Source: Dehalococcoidia bacterium (GTDB lineage Bacteria; Chloroflexota; Dehalococcoidia; Lucifugimonadales; UBA3495). From it: 33,300 nt of DNA. A model generated the notes under the pieces. It was not told where the DNA came from. It did not search any database and was given only the letters and a program-made list of their open reading frames with translations. Shown here one piece after another: positions 9,296-17,270 of the stretch (position 1 is the first letter of the stretch; each line of letters starts with the position of its first letter). The stretch spans positions 24,231-57,530 of the forward strand of contig JAKUNL010000004.1 of assembly GCA_022451925.1 (NCBI GenBank). Direction: 5' to 3'. The position numbers were made by a program, and so were the translations under genes.

Positions 9296-10177
9296 TTGTT
9301 CCAGCGGTTGTTAACTGCGGTTGTTGGAATCCCGATTCTTGTCGGGTCCATCATCCTCGGTTCTCCATGGATCACCGTGATTTTGCTGATTGCAGGCGTA
9401 GCCGCAATCTGGGAGCTCTACCGGATGCCCCCCGGCAGTGTCCCTCATTTGCCTTTCATGCTGGGCGCTGCCTGGGTGTTAGCTTTGTTGCTTGGAGCTC
9501 ACGTTGCATCAGGTCGCGATGATTTTTTGATTATCTCCGGCGTGATTATCGCCGCGGGATCGTTTTTCTCACTTCTCTGGTTCATCGCGTATTATCGTCC
9601 TGAACAATCAGACGAAAAGAAGAGTTATCTAGTTGGGTTTGCCTACTTGATTCTTGGTCCGATCTACGTTGGTTTTCTCTTAAGCCACGCGCTGATGATT
9701 CGGGAGATATCCTTGCCCGAAATTGCAGACACCCGCTTGACAGAAATCGGTGTTAGTTGGCTTTTGTTCGCCCTTCTGAGCACATTTGCCGTTGATACTG
9801 GTGCCTACATAGTGGGACGTTCTATTGGTAAACGCCCCATAGCCCCAAGTATTAGTCCTAATAAGACTTGGGAGGGTAGTGTTGGGGGATGGGTCTCGGC
9901 TTTGGTCGCCGCAGTGGCGCTTGGTCAATTGCTGGAGTTGAATATCAATGTCTGGCAACAGATCGTGATCGGTGCTGTGGTAGGTGTGGTTGCCCAGTGG
10001 GGAGACCTTCTGGCGTCTAAATTGAAACGTATAACTGGCGTCAAGGACACTGGTAGTATAATCCCAGGGCATGGCGGGATGTTGGATCGTTTAGACAGTC
10101 TACTTTTTACTCTGCCCGCCGTTTATTATCTGATTGTCACGGTGTTCGTGCCATCATTTACGAACATCGGCTTGTGA
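9296..10177 (+). CDS. cdsA: Phosphatidate cytidylyltransferase (CDP-diglyceride synthase)
   Basis: CdsA makes CDP-diacylglycerol from phosphatidic acid and CTP, the precursor for phosphatidylglycerol and hence the substrate chain of PgpA encoded upstream. The 293-residue protein is strongly hydrophobic with about seven or eight membrane segments and ends with the family signature KRITGVKDTGSIIPGHGG followed by LDRLDSLL. TTG 9296 gives a normal N-terminus (MFQRLLTAVVGIPILVG); no strong ribosome site is visible, so the start is less certain than the identity. The stop overlaps the dxr GTG by four bases. Confidence 0.94.
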   Translation: MFQRLLTAVVGIPILVGSIILGSPWITVILLIAGVAAIWELYRMPPGSVPHLPFMLGAAWVLALLLGAHVASGRDDFLIISGVIIAAGSFFSLLWFIAYYRPEQSDEKKSYLVGFAYLILGPIYVGFLLSHALMIREISLPEIADTRLTEIGVSWLLFALLSTFAVDTGAYIVGRSIGKRPIAPSISPNKTWEGSVGGWVSALVAAVALGQLLELNINVWQQIVIGAVVGVVAQWGDLLASKLKRITGVKDTGSIIPGHGGMLDRLDSLLFTLPAVYYLIVTVFVPSFTNIGL

Positions 10178-11307
10178 GTTGGCTGAATATGAAGAAAATA
10201 GTTGTATTAGGTTCCACTGGTTCCATTGGCCGCCAAACCCTGGACATCGTCCGGTCTTTTCCGGATGAGTTTGAGGTTATCGGATTAGCCGCTGGTAATA
10301 ATCTAAGTCTATTCAAAGAACAGGTCAAAGAGTTCAACCCCAAACACATATACTGTATCAATCCTCCAACAGACGCCTTTCCAGGGAAGAACTTTACCCC
10401 TATGGAAGACATGGTTGTTTTGGAAAATGTAGACCAAGTGATGGTGGCGCTGATGGGTAGTGTTGGTCTGATCCCGACACTTAACGCGCTCCAAGCTGCC
10501 AAGTCTGTGGCTCTTTCCAACAAAGAGCCTATCGTCATGGCCGGCGGACTAATTACAGAGTACGCCGATCGTTACGGCGGTGAGGTTCTGCCAGTGGACA
10601 GTGAGCCGAGCGCGATCTGGCAGTGCTTACGTGGAGAAGATAACGATATACTGAGGTTGTTGATTACTGCATCTGGAGGGCCTTTCCGCACAACCCCGTT
10701 GGACGAGATGGCGTCTGTGACCCCCGAAAAGGCATTGCGGCATCCTACTTGGCAGATGGGCAAGAAAATAACGATAGACTCTGCCACTCTGATGAACAAG
10801 GCGTTTGAGGTTATAGAAACCCACTGGCTGTTCAAGGTGCCCTGGGAGCATATTGAGGTGGTGGTTCACCCTCAGAGCACGATACATTCGATGGTCGAGT
10901 TTGCTGACGGTTCAGTGAAAGCACAGATGGGGCCTCCGGACATGCGATTGCCTATCCAGTACGCGCTCTTCTACCCGACTAGATTGCCGAACATGATGAT
11001 TCCTAGGCTAGACATCACAAAACCGCATTCACTGACCTTTGACCCGCTTGAGCCTGGGCGATTTCCTTGCTTCGAACTGGCTGTTGAGGCGGGTAAGAAG
11101 GGTGGTACCTATCCCGCGGTGCTAAGCGCAGCCGACGAAGTGGCGGTTCAAGCTTTTTTGGATTCTAAGATTGGCTTTATGGATATCCCAAAAGTAATCG
11201 ACAGAGTCTTGTCCGAGCATGATTCTCTGCCTGGAGACAAGGCAGAGGATTTCCTGTCCGCCGATTCCTGGGCTACAGAAAGAGCGACTGAGCTAACAGG
11301 TGGCTAA
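10174..11307 (+). CDS. dxr: 1-deoxy-D-xylulose 5-phosphate reductoisomerase
   Basis: Dxr converts DXP to 2-C-methyl-D-erythritol 4-phosphate with NADPH, the first committed step of the MEP isoprenoid pathway. The protein shows the NADPH motif VVLGSTGSIGRQTLDIV, the segment ALSNKEPIVMAG, the metal and substrate region PVDSEPSAIWQ, and SATLMNKAFEVIETHWLF. GTG 10174 overlaps the cdsA stop in a GTGA junction; an in-frame ATG at 10189 gives the canonical MKKIVVLGS start and is an equally good choice. It joins uppS upstream and ispG downstream, clustering isoprenoid genes. Confidence 0.95.
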   Translation: MSWLNMKKIVVLGSTGSIGRQTLDIVRSFPDEFEVIGLAAGNNLSLFKEQVKEFNPKHIYCINPPTDAFPGKNFTPMEDMVVLENVDQVMVALMGSVGLIPTLNALQAAKSVALSNKEPIVMAGGLITEYADRYGGEVLPVDSEPSAIWQCLRGEDNDILRLLITASGGPFRTTPLDEMASVTPEKALRHPTWQMGKKITIDSATLMNKAFEVIETHWLFKVPWEHIEVVVHPQSTIHSMVEFADGSVKAQMGPPDMRLPIQYALFYPTRLPNMMIPRLDITKPHSLTFDPLEPGRFPCFELAVEAGKKGGTYPAVLSAADEVAVQAFLDSKIGFMDIPKVIDRVLSEHDSLPGDKAEDFLSADSWATERATELTGG

Positions 11308-11391
11308 AGATCCTTTATAGTTTTTAAGACGTAATATATTCTGCACGACTTTGATAAAGGTTAAGCCTATTTTTTTGGGATCGAAATAAGA

Positions 11392-12720
11392 ATGGAAACA
11401 GTTCTCATAGCCATCGGCTCCCTAGTGCCGTTGTTGATTTTTCTCGTAGCGATCCATGAGTTCGGCCACTTCGTTACTGCCCGGGCTATGGGCGTGAAGG
11501 TACTGGAATTTGGTATTGGGTTCCCTCCGCGTGCATTTGGTTTTTACACTGGGAATACCGCGGTCATGGTAGATGCCAGGACACGCTACGTGGGTTTCAC
11601 TGGCTTGGACGATTTGTCTTGTGGCCAAAAAGTGAGAGTAAGTTCGACCGAGGACGACCAAGGCAACCTAGTGGCTCGAATAATTGAACTCAGCAGGAAA
11701 CGAGCCGAAGGTGAAGAACTGTCGGAAGAAGAGGAATTACGAGTTGACGAAGAAGACCTCCTGAACCATGAAGGCAAGTTACGGTCTGTCGGTGAACGAT
11801 CGATTGCATTGGCCGACATGATGTATTCGGTAAATTGGGCTCCTATAGGTGGGTTTGTGCGGTTGGCAGGCGAGTCCAACCCTAATGTGCCCCGCAGCCT
11901 GGCTGGCAAAAGTCCTGGCACTAGATTCCTGGTGTTGATTGCTGGGCCTTTTATGAACGCGATCCTGCCTCTGCTTATTTTTACCGTGTTGTTGATGATT
12001 CCCCAAGAAGAGGCCGTAGGTCATTTGGTTATCGATCAGGTCAGTGAGAACTCAGCCGCAGCGGCGGCTAAGGTACAACCGGAAGATCGAATTATCAAAG
12101 CGAATGGAAATGTAATTGAGAACCGGCTGGATTTTACCCGTGAGATTAACCTGAACGGCGGATCCATGATGTCCATGTTGGTTGATCGTGACAATCAAGA
12201 ACTAGTGCTCCATGTTAGGCCTAGGTTCGACACTGAATCGGACAGATGGTTGGTTGGGGTGATTCCTCGTCTGGAAAATATTGAGATCGTGAAACGCGGC
12301 GAACCCATCTGGGAAGCTGTTCCTAATAGCTTTGTGAATACTTGGGAGATGCTGGTCCTGGTGAAACAATCGATATGGGGCTCCTTTGGCGAGGGTTCAC
12401 CACCAGAGTTTTCTGGCCCCATCGGTATTGCTCAGGTCACCGGCGAGATAACCCGGGATGGCGGCCTGATTGGCTGGCTGGGTGTTGGAATACTGCTCAG
12501 CATTAACCTGGCTATCTTGAACGTATTGCCTATACCAATGCTTGATGGCGGGCGGTTATTATTTGTTGGTTTAGAATGGGTACGCCGGGGCAAGAAGATT
12601 CCGGCTAAGAAAGAAGGCATGGTACACCTGATAGGTTTTGCCGTACTGATGGGCGGCGTCTTCCTGGTCAGTGTAAACGATATCAGCCGCCTTATTGACG
12701 GTCGCAGTCTATTAGGTTAA
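11392..12720 (+). CDS. rseP: Site-2 protease family zinc metalloprotease with an extra domain
   Basis: RseP-type proteases cut membrane-embedded anti-sigma factors or signal-peptide remnants inside the membrane. The catalytic HEFGH is at residues 22-26 in the first membrane helix; the third ligand lies in PMLDGGRLLF (LDG at 384-386). A single PDZ domain follows the central helix at about residues 205-290. Unusual: about 85 residues, roughly 55-140, separate the FGIGFPPRAFGF strand from YSVNWAPIGGFVRL. In standard proteins this gap is only about ten residues. The insert includes an acidic, charged stretch (GEELSEEEELRVDEED). It sits between dxr and ispG, a placement common for rseP. Confidence 0.92.
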   Translation: METVLIAIGSLVPLLIFLVAIHEFGHFVTARAMGVKVLEFGIGFPPRAFGFYTGNTAVMVDARTRYVGFTGLDDLSCGQKVRVSSTEDDQGNLVARIIELSRKRAEGEELSEEEELRVDEEDLLNHEGKLRSVGERSIALADMMYSVNWAPIGGFVRLAGESNPNVPRSLAGKSPGTRFLVLIAGPFMNAILPLLIFTVLLMIPQEEAVGHLVIDQVSENSAAAAAKVQPEDRIIKANGNVIENRLDFTREINLNGGSMMSMLVDRDNQELVLHVRPRFDTESDRWLVGVIPRLENIEIVKRGEPIWEAVPNSFVNTWEMLVLVKQSIWGSFGEGSPPEFSGPIGIAQVTGEITRDGGLIGWLGVGILLSINLAILNVLPIPMLDGGRLLFVGLEWVRRGKKIPAKKEGMVHLIGFAVLMGGVFLVSVNDISRLIDGRSLLG

Positions 12721-12729
12721 ATCCGTACT

Positions 12730-12758
12730 AAAGGCCTAGGGCTACTCTGGCGCCTTTT
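12730..12758 (+). terminator. Weak possible terminator after rseP
   Basis: AAAGGC (12730-12735) can pair with GCCTTT (12752-12757), followed by T residues. The stem is short and the loop long (16 bases), so this may only attenuate. A TATAAC box at 12835-12840 downstream could be a -10 for ispG but has no convincing -35. Confidence 0.3.
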
Positions 12759-12886
12759 TCCTCGTTCGTGTACCATGATTTTGCCTTCGCCCTTAATGGC
12801 GGAGATGGCCTTTTTAGGCGCGAAATCAGGCTAATATAACCTCCTCTATTGAGTCTCTTCTAACTGAGGTTTGAGGAAAGAGCGAA

Positions 12887-14026
12887 ATGAGCAATCGTCG
12901 AGCGACCAAACCGGTCTATGTAGGTGGCGTTAAGATAGGTGGTGGAGCGGATGTAACTGTCCAATCCATGACCAAAACCGACACCCGAGACGTGAAGGCC
13001 ACGGTCAAACAAATTCATGAATTGGAAGAAGCGGGTTGTGAACTGATACGAAGCGCCGTCCCCGACGCAGAGGCCGCAGAAGCCATGGCCGAGATTAAGA
13101 AGCAGATTCATATCCCACTTATCGCCGATATCCACTTCCATTATCAATTGGCTCTAAAGTGTCTTGAGGGAGGTGTGGACTGCCTCCGTTTGAATCCAGG
13201 CAATCTCCGCAACGAAGATCAGGTACGTGAGGTTGTTCGTGCTGCCAAAGAACGTGAAGTGCCGATTCGCATCGGCGTTAACTTTGGCAGCTTGCCGCCG
13301 GTGGGCGGTATCGGACGTACCAGAGGGTTTTCTCGTCACATGGATCTCGTGAATCAGCTGCCCAAAGCCGGCGAGGCTCAAGCCGGAGAATACAGCGTTG
13401 TTGACCACATGGTGGCTACTGCTCTGTGGGAAATTAGCCTGCTGGAAGACCAGGATTTCGACCTTATTAAGATTTCCATGAAAGCGTTTGACGTCCCCAC
13501 CACTGTGGAAGCGTACACCCGGTTAGCTGGTATGATGCCCTATCCCTTACATTTAGGGATCACCGAGGCAGGGACGCCGATGGCCGGTTCTATACGAACC
13601 TCGGTGGGTCTGGGTGTTCTGCTCTATAACGGAATAGGAGACACAATCAGGGTTTCTCTCAGCGGCCCGTCTACTGAAGAGGTTACTGCGGGATTCGAGA
13701 TACTGAAATCGCTCAACATGCGTAAGAAGGGTGCTGTTTTGGTAGCCTGCCCTAGCTGCGGTAGAGCCGATGTTGATGTCGTTAAGCTCGCGAACGAAGT
13801 GGATGGTCTGCTTAAGAAAGGTGATAAGGAGATTACCGTGGCAGTCATGGGATGCGAAGTCAACGGCCCTGGTGAAGCCAAGGATGCCGATGTTGGTATA
13901 GCAGCGGGCGCTGGCCGTGCTGTCATATTCCGTAAGGGTGAGAAGGTTCGCGTGGTGCCGGAGGCTGAGATGCTAACAGCGCTGATGGAAGAGGTAGAAA
14001 ACACACCGGTTCCATCAGGCGATTAG
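12887..14026 (+). CDS. ispG: (E)-4-hydroxy-3-methylbut-2-enyl-diphosphate synthase
   Basis: IspG (GcpE) converts MEcPP to HMBPP, the penultimate MEP-pathway step, using a [4Fe-4S] cluster. The cluster ligands are visible as Cys288 and Cys291 (ACPSCGR) and Cys323 with the following Glu330 (MGCEVNGPGE). The TIM-barrel part contains VQSMTKTDTRD, IADIHFHYQLAL, CLRLNPGN and RIGVNFGSL. At 379 residues it is the short bacterial form. A GAGGAAAG ribosome site precedes ATG 12887. A strong terminator follows the stop, closing the transcription unit. Confidence 0.96.
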   Translation: MSNRRATKPVYVGGVKIGGGADVTVQSMTKTDTRDVKATVKQIHELEEAGCELIRSAVPDAEAAEAMAEIKKQIHIPLIADIHFHYQLALKCLEGGVDCLRLNPGNLRNEDQVREVVRAAKEREVPIRIGVNFGSLPPVGGIGRTRGFSRHMDLVNQLPKAGEAQAGEYSVVDHMVATALWEISLLEDQDFDLIKISMKAFDVPTTVEAYTRLAGMMPYPLHLGITEAGTPMAGSIRTSVGLGVLLYNGIGDTIRVSLSGPSTEEVTAGFEILKSLNMRKKGAVLVACPSCGRADVDVVKLANEVDGLLKKGDKEITVAVMGCEVNGPGEAKDADVGIAAGAGRAVIFRKGEKVRVVPEAEMLTALMEEVENTPVPSGD

Positions 14027-14074
14027 AGTCTTAATCGCATAGCATCTGAGCCTGACCTGAAACATGGTCGATAT

Positions 14075-14114
14075 ACTAATTTGGCTCCGTTCATACGGAG
14101 CCAAATTAGTTTTA
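14075..14114 (+). terminator. Strong intrinsic terminator after ispG
   Basis: A perfect 15-bp stem (actaatttggctccg at 14075-14089 and its complement at 14096-14110) with a six-base loop ttcata, followed by TTT. It separates ispG from proS, so proS likely has its own promoter, which I could not place with confidence. Confidence 0.85.
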
Positions 14115-14172
14115 CTAAATTTGCGCCTTTTGAGCCAATAACCAAATATCTAAACAGAGGCATTATCTATAT

Positions 14173-15882
14173 ATGCGATTCTCCCGGATGGTTTCCAAAA
14201 CACTACGCGATGACCCGCCTGATGCCGAAACAGCGAGCCACAGGCTGATGCTACGTGCAGGACTGATTCACCAAGTAGCAGCTGGAGTTTACTCTTATCT
14301 GCCTATGGCTCTACGCTCGTTGCGGAAAATCGAGAGCATCATTCGGGAAGAGATGGATGCGGCCGGTGGCCAGGAGCTGATGATGCCTGCCCTCCAACCC
14401 CAGGAACTTTGGGACCAAACGGGTCGCAAAAAAGCTTTTGGTGACAACATGTTTGCGTTGAATGACCGGCATGGGCGCAACCTAGTACTGGCGCCTACTC
14501 ACGAGGAGGTGGTTACCAACCTGGTCAAAGCAAACGTACAGAGTTACCGGGACTTGCCCCAGATTCTCTATCAGATACAAACTAAGTTCCGCGACGAGGC
14601 TCGACCTAGGGCCGGCCTGGTAAGGGTTCGCGAATTCGATATGAAAGATGCCTATAGCTTTAATGCCGACGAGGATAGTCTGGACGAGAGTTATCAGGCC
14701 ATGGCTGAAGCCTATCAGAACATCTTTCGGCGTTGCGGCCTACCTGTGCTGATGGCCGAGGCCGATAGCGGCGCGATCGGCGGGAAGGATTCCCACGAGT
14801 TTTTGCTGGCCACAGACACTGGGGAGGACACGGTAATCACCTGTGAGTCATGCTCGTATACCGCCAATGCTGAGAAGGCAGCATCTACCATTCCAAAGCT
14901 TCTCTCCGAACAGGAACAGTGTTTAGAAGAGGTAGCAACTCCAGGGATAAAGACTATTGCCGCGCTGGCTAAGTTCCTTACCGTGCACGAGTCAAAGACG
15001 TTAAAAGCTGTCTTCTATATAGCCGACGGTGAGCCGGTGTTTGTCACCATACGAGGGGACTTGGAGGTGAACGAGACCAAGCTCAAGAACGCACTCCATG
15101 CTACTGACTTGCGAATGGCTGATGGAGAAGAAGCCAGGAGCGCTGGATTGGTGGCCGGTTCCGCTTCCCCCATAGGGTTGAACGATATCAAGATTGTGGT
15201 GGATTTGTCTGTTACCAATGGGAACAATTTTATAGCAGGGGCCAATAAGCCGGATGTGCATTACAAAGGGGCTAATTATCCCCGAGACTTCGAGGCAGAC
15301 ACCGTAGCCGATATCTCCCTGGCTCAGCCTGGGCAGCTTTGTCCTCTTTGCGGTCAGACTCTGGAGTCCACCAAGGGCATAGAAGTTGGCCATATTTTCA
15401 AGTTGGGGACGTTCTTTAGCGAATCTCTGGGAGCAGATTTCTTGGACGCTGAAGGACAACAACATCCCGTCATGATGGGATGTTATGGTATTGGAGTGGG
15501 TCGTTTGCTGGCAGCCGCAGTGGAGCAGAACAATGACGAAAACGGTATTGTGTTCCCCGCGCCAATCGCTCCTTATCAGATACACATGATTGCCTTGAAC
15601 ATCAACAACAATGAAGTCTTTGAGGTCGCTGAGAAGCTATATAGAGACCTCGAATTGGCTGGTATTGAAGTGCTCTTTGATGACCGAGAAGATGCTGCTG
15701 CAGGGGTTAAGTTTAATGATGCAGACCTGATTGGACTGCCAGTCCGGTTGGTGGTCAGCCCACGTAACTTAAAAGACGGAAAGGTGGAGATCAAAGGGCG
15801 GACTGATTCCGAGTCTGGCAGCGTAGCCTTGGACGACGTCTTAGTATCGGTACAAGAGGTACTGGCAAGCTTGGCGAAGTAA
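14173..15882 (+). CDS. proS: Prolyl-tRNA synthetase (bacterial type with editing domain)
   Basis: Charges tRNA-Pro with proline. Class II motifs are clear: motif 1 around GVYSYLPMALRSLRKIE, motif 2 in TKFRDEARPRAGLVRVREF, and motif 3 in GCYGIGVGRLLAAAVEQN. Between motifs 2 and 3, at about residues 230-385, is the YbaK-like editing insertion (ESKTLKAVFYIADGEPVFV, LVAGSASPIGL) that removes mischarged alanine. The C-terminal anticodon-binding domain includes GIEVLFDDREDAAAGVKF. At 569 residues it has the usual length. ATG 14173 gives the standard start MRFSRMVSKTLRD, although only a distant AGAGG lies upstream. Confidence 0.96.
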   Translation: MRFSRMVSKTLRDDPPDAETASHRLMLRAGLIHQVAAGVYSYLPMALRSLRKIESIIREEMDAAGGQELMMPALQPQELWDQTGRKKAFGDNMFALNDRHGRNLVLAPTHEEVVTNLVKANVQSYRDLPQILYQIQTKFRDEARPRAGLVRVREFDMKDAYSFNADEDSLDESYQAMAEAYQNIFRRCGLPVLMAEADSGAIGGKDSHEFLLATDTGEDTVITCESCSYTANAEKAASTIPKLLSEQEQCLEEVATPGIKTIAALAKFLTVHESKTLKAVFYIADGEPVFVTIRGDLEVNETKLKNALHATDLRMADGEEARSAGLVAGSASPIGLNDIKIVVDLSVTNGNNFIAGANKPDVHYKGANYPRDFEADTVADISLAQPGQLCPLCGQTLESTKGIEVGHIFKLGTFFSESLGADFLDAEGQQHPVMMGCYGIGVGRLLAAAVEQNNDENGIVFPAPIAPYQIHMIALNINNNEVFEVAEKLYRDLELAGIEVLFDDREDAAAGVKFNDADLIGLPVRLVVSPRNLKDGKVEIKGRTDSESGSVALDDVLVSVQEVLASLAK

Positions 15883-15895
15883 GTTTATTGCTTAT

Positions 15896-16393
15896 TTAGC
15901 TGTTAGCGCCCGGTCTAGTTTCCATGCACGAGGACAGGTATCTTAGGTTCTCTATAAGGGCAGGGGCTATTGTCCCTTTATGAGAGCTGGATAACAGCAA
16001 TAATAGGCGCAATTGGGCCCCCAAGTCCGCTGCCAAAGCTTGTTTGGCCTCTGCTACTGTATCTCCTTCCACTGGCACCCTAACACCTGAGAGAGGCATG
16101 TGGGTTCGCGATTCTGCTGCCCAGTATTTGTCCAAGCTGTCCAGTATCACGATAGGGATCTCTTTGTTCAGCACAAAATTTGCGTCTGGAGGACTATCTG
16201 ATGGGCGGAGGATATCTATCAATACCCGTGTGGACTCTGAATGGCTGATGTGAAATACAGCCGCGTTGGGCTGGGTCGATGAGATATTTTTCCAGTTCCA
16301 GTCTTCCGGTGTGGCGTAGTCAGAACCGGGTTCGATCTTTATGGGAGTGGTGATGTCCTCTGCCAAAGTCCGGTCATCATCACCCGTGGCCAT
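15896..16393 (-). CDS. Hypothetical protein with a HicB-like C-terminal pattern
   Basis: I do not recognise this 165-residue protein. The start is placed at 16393 because AGGAGG lies 8 bases upstream; upstream in-frame starts at 16399 and 16414 have poorer spacing. The N-terminal half is polar and acidic. The middle has IPIVILDSLDKYWAAESRTH. The C-terminal part has PVEGDTVAEAKQALAADLGA followed by a leucine-rich helix, a pattern reminiscent of HicB-type GDTxxEA antitoxin folds, but this is weak. No signal peptide or membrane segment. It overlaps the upstream minus-strand gene by 14 bases, so the two are probably coupled. It is convergent with proS. Confidence 0.7.
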   Translation of the reverse strand: MATGDDDRTLAEDITTPIKIEPGSDYATPEDWNWKNISSTQPNAAVFHISHSESTRVLIDILRPSDSPPDANFVLNKEIPIVILDSLDKYWAAESRTHMPLSGVRVPVEGDTVAEAKQALAADLGAQLRLLLLLSSSHKGTIAPALIENLRYLSSCMETRPGANS

Positions 16394-16799
16394 GCTCATC
16401 CCCTCCTTCCTCACCGTTCAGATCCCAGGCAGCATAAACTTGGTCTGGTAAGGTGATAGGGCCCACGGCATCCTCGTACTCTTTCACGTGCTTGGTGGTT
16501 AGGAGCGCAATTGCTTTTAGCATTTGAGGACTGACCTTTATCCTGGCTCTGAGGATTGGCTCTCGTTCCTCCATCTGTTCACCAAAGAATAAGACGGCAG
16601 AATAGAGGCTGCTGAAAATGTGCATGGAATCGCTGTAGAAAGTGATTGGGTCAAGGGAGCTGTCATGGGACGTGCTTTCCTCATTGGTCCCTTCACTACT
16701 GCTAATTCCTGCGCTACTGCTGGCGCCCGGGTTCACGTACGAATCTTCGTTGGGTACCTGGTCATCTGGTGGTACGTAAGGCCGTTGGATTATGGGCAT
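16380..16799 (-). CDS. Small protein resembling DUF3467
   Basis: A 139-residue protein. ATG 16799 is fixed by GGAGG four bases upstream; a longer in-frame start at 16835 has no such site. Residues 1-55 are polar and Ser/Pro-rich (probably disordered). The second half reads DPITFYSDSMHIFSSLYSAV, RARIKVSPQMLKAIALL and KHVKEYEDAVGPITLP, which resembles the DUF3467 layout (a strand 'YANxxxV', then 'RxxxSPxxAKxL...xxNLxxYExxFG'). Function unknown. The tail is Gly/Glu/His-rich. It is the first gene of a two-gene unit and lies head-to-head with pheS across about 400 bases. Confidence 0.65.
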   Translation of the reverse strand: MPIIQRPYVPPDDQVPNEDSYVNPGASSSAGISSSEGTNEESTSHDSSLDPITFYSDSMHIFSSLYSAVLFFGEQMEEREPILRARIKVSPQMLKAIALLTTKHVKEYEDAVGPITLPDQVYAAWDLNGEEGGDEHGHG

Positions 16800-17163
16800 T
16801 GTGCCTCCGGATTTAATTGGTTCTGTTGATACCAATTATAATGTGGTCGACTTTCTATATGTCTCTTGGATGTGGGTCGCCAGATTAGAATGCGTTTTAT
16901 TATACACGCCTGATAAAGCTACAACTCTTTTACTGTACCCAAATATTTCAAATGCATAACCCTGGGGACTTAAAATCGACCAGAGGAAGCACGGTTATTT
17001 CAGAAGAGAAACGACTATTTTTCTGGTGCAGCAGTAACTCGAAATTAATACCCGAGTAAATAGGGCGGTTCAAAAGATCGGGATATTTCTAGGAATAGCA
17101 AGCTTATGGGTCACGGGCAGATGATTTATTCGAGAATAAAGTCGGTTGTCGTGCTTGGCAGTC
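16800..17163. other. Intergenic region between divergent units, no gene seen
   Basis: A/T-rich stretch with stops in all frames. It holds the ribosome site of the minus-strand gene at its left edge and a small TTTATT/AATAAA hairpin near 17127-17142. I looked for a T-box or attenuator ahead of pheS and found no T-box consensus, tRNA or credible open frame. Confidence 0.5.
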
Positions 17164-17192
17164 TTGACCCTTGAATATGCGGTTTATATAAT
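17164..17192 (+). promoter_or_regulatory. Near-consensus sigma70 promoter of the pheST operon
   Basis: -35 TTGACC (17164-17169), exactly 17 bases, then -10 TATAAT (17187-17192). Transcription should begin near 17199, downstream of the TTG at 17196, which therefore cannot be the pheS start. Confidence 0.75.
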
Positions 17193-17270
17193 TGTTTGTT
17201 GCCCGCTATTGGTAATCAAATGCCTCGGGATCAAAACCTGCGCGACTACATCCCTGGAGGAATACTTAGC

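Noticed and set aside
15001-15585. 194-codon minus-strand open frame
   Set aside because: Antisense to the proS editing and motif 3 regions; no supporting start signal.
16861-17200. Possible T-box or attenuator leader ahead of pheS
   Set aside because: No T-box consensus, no antiterminator/terminator pair and no leader peptide rich in Phe was found; the promoter lies too close to the gene.
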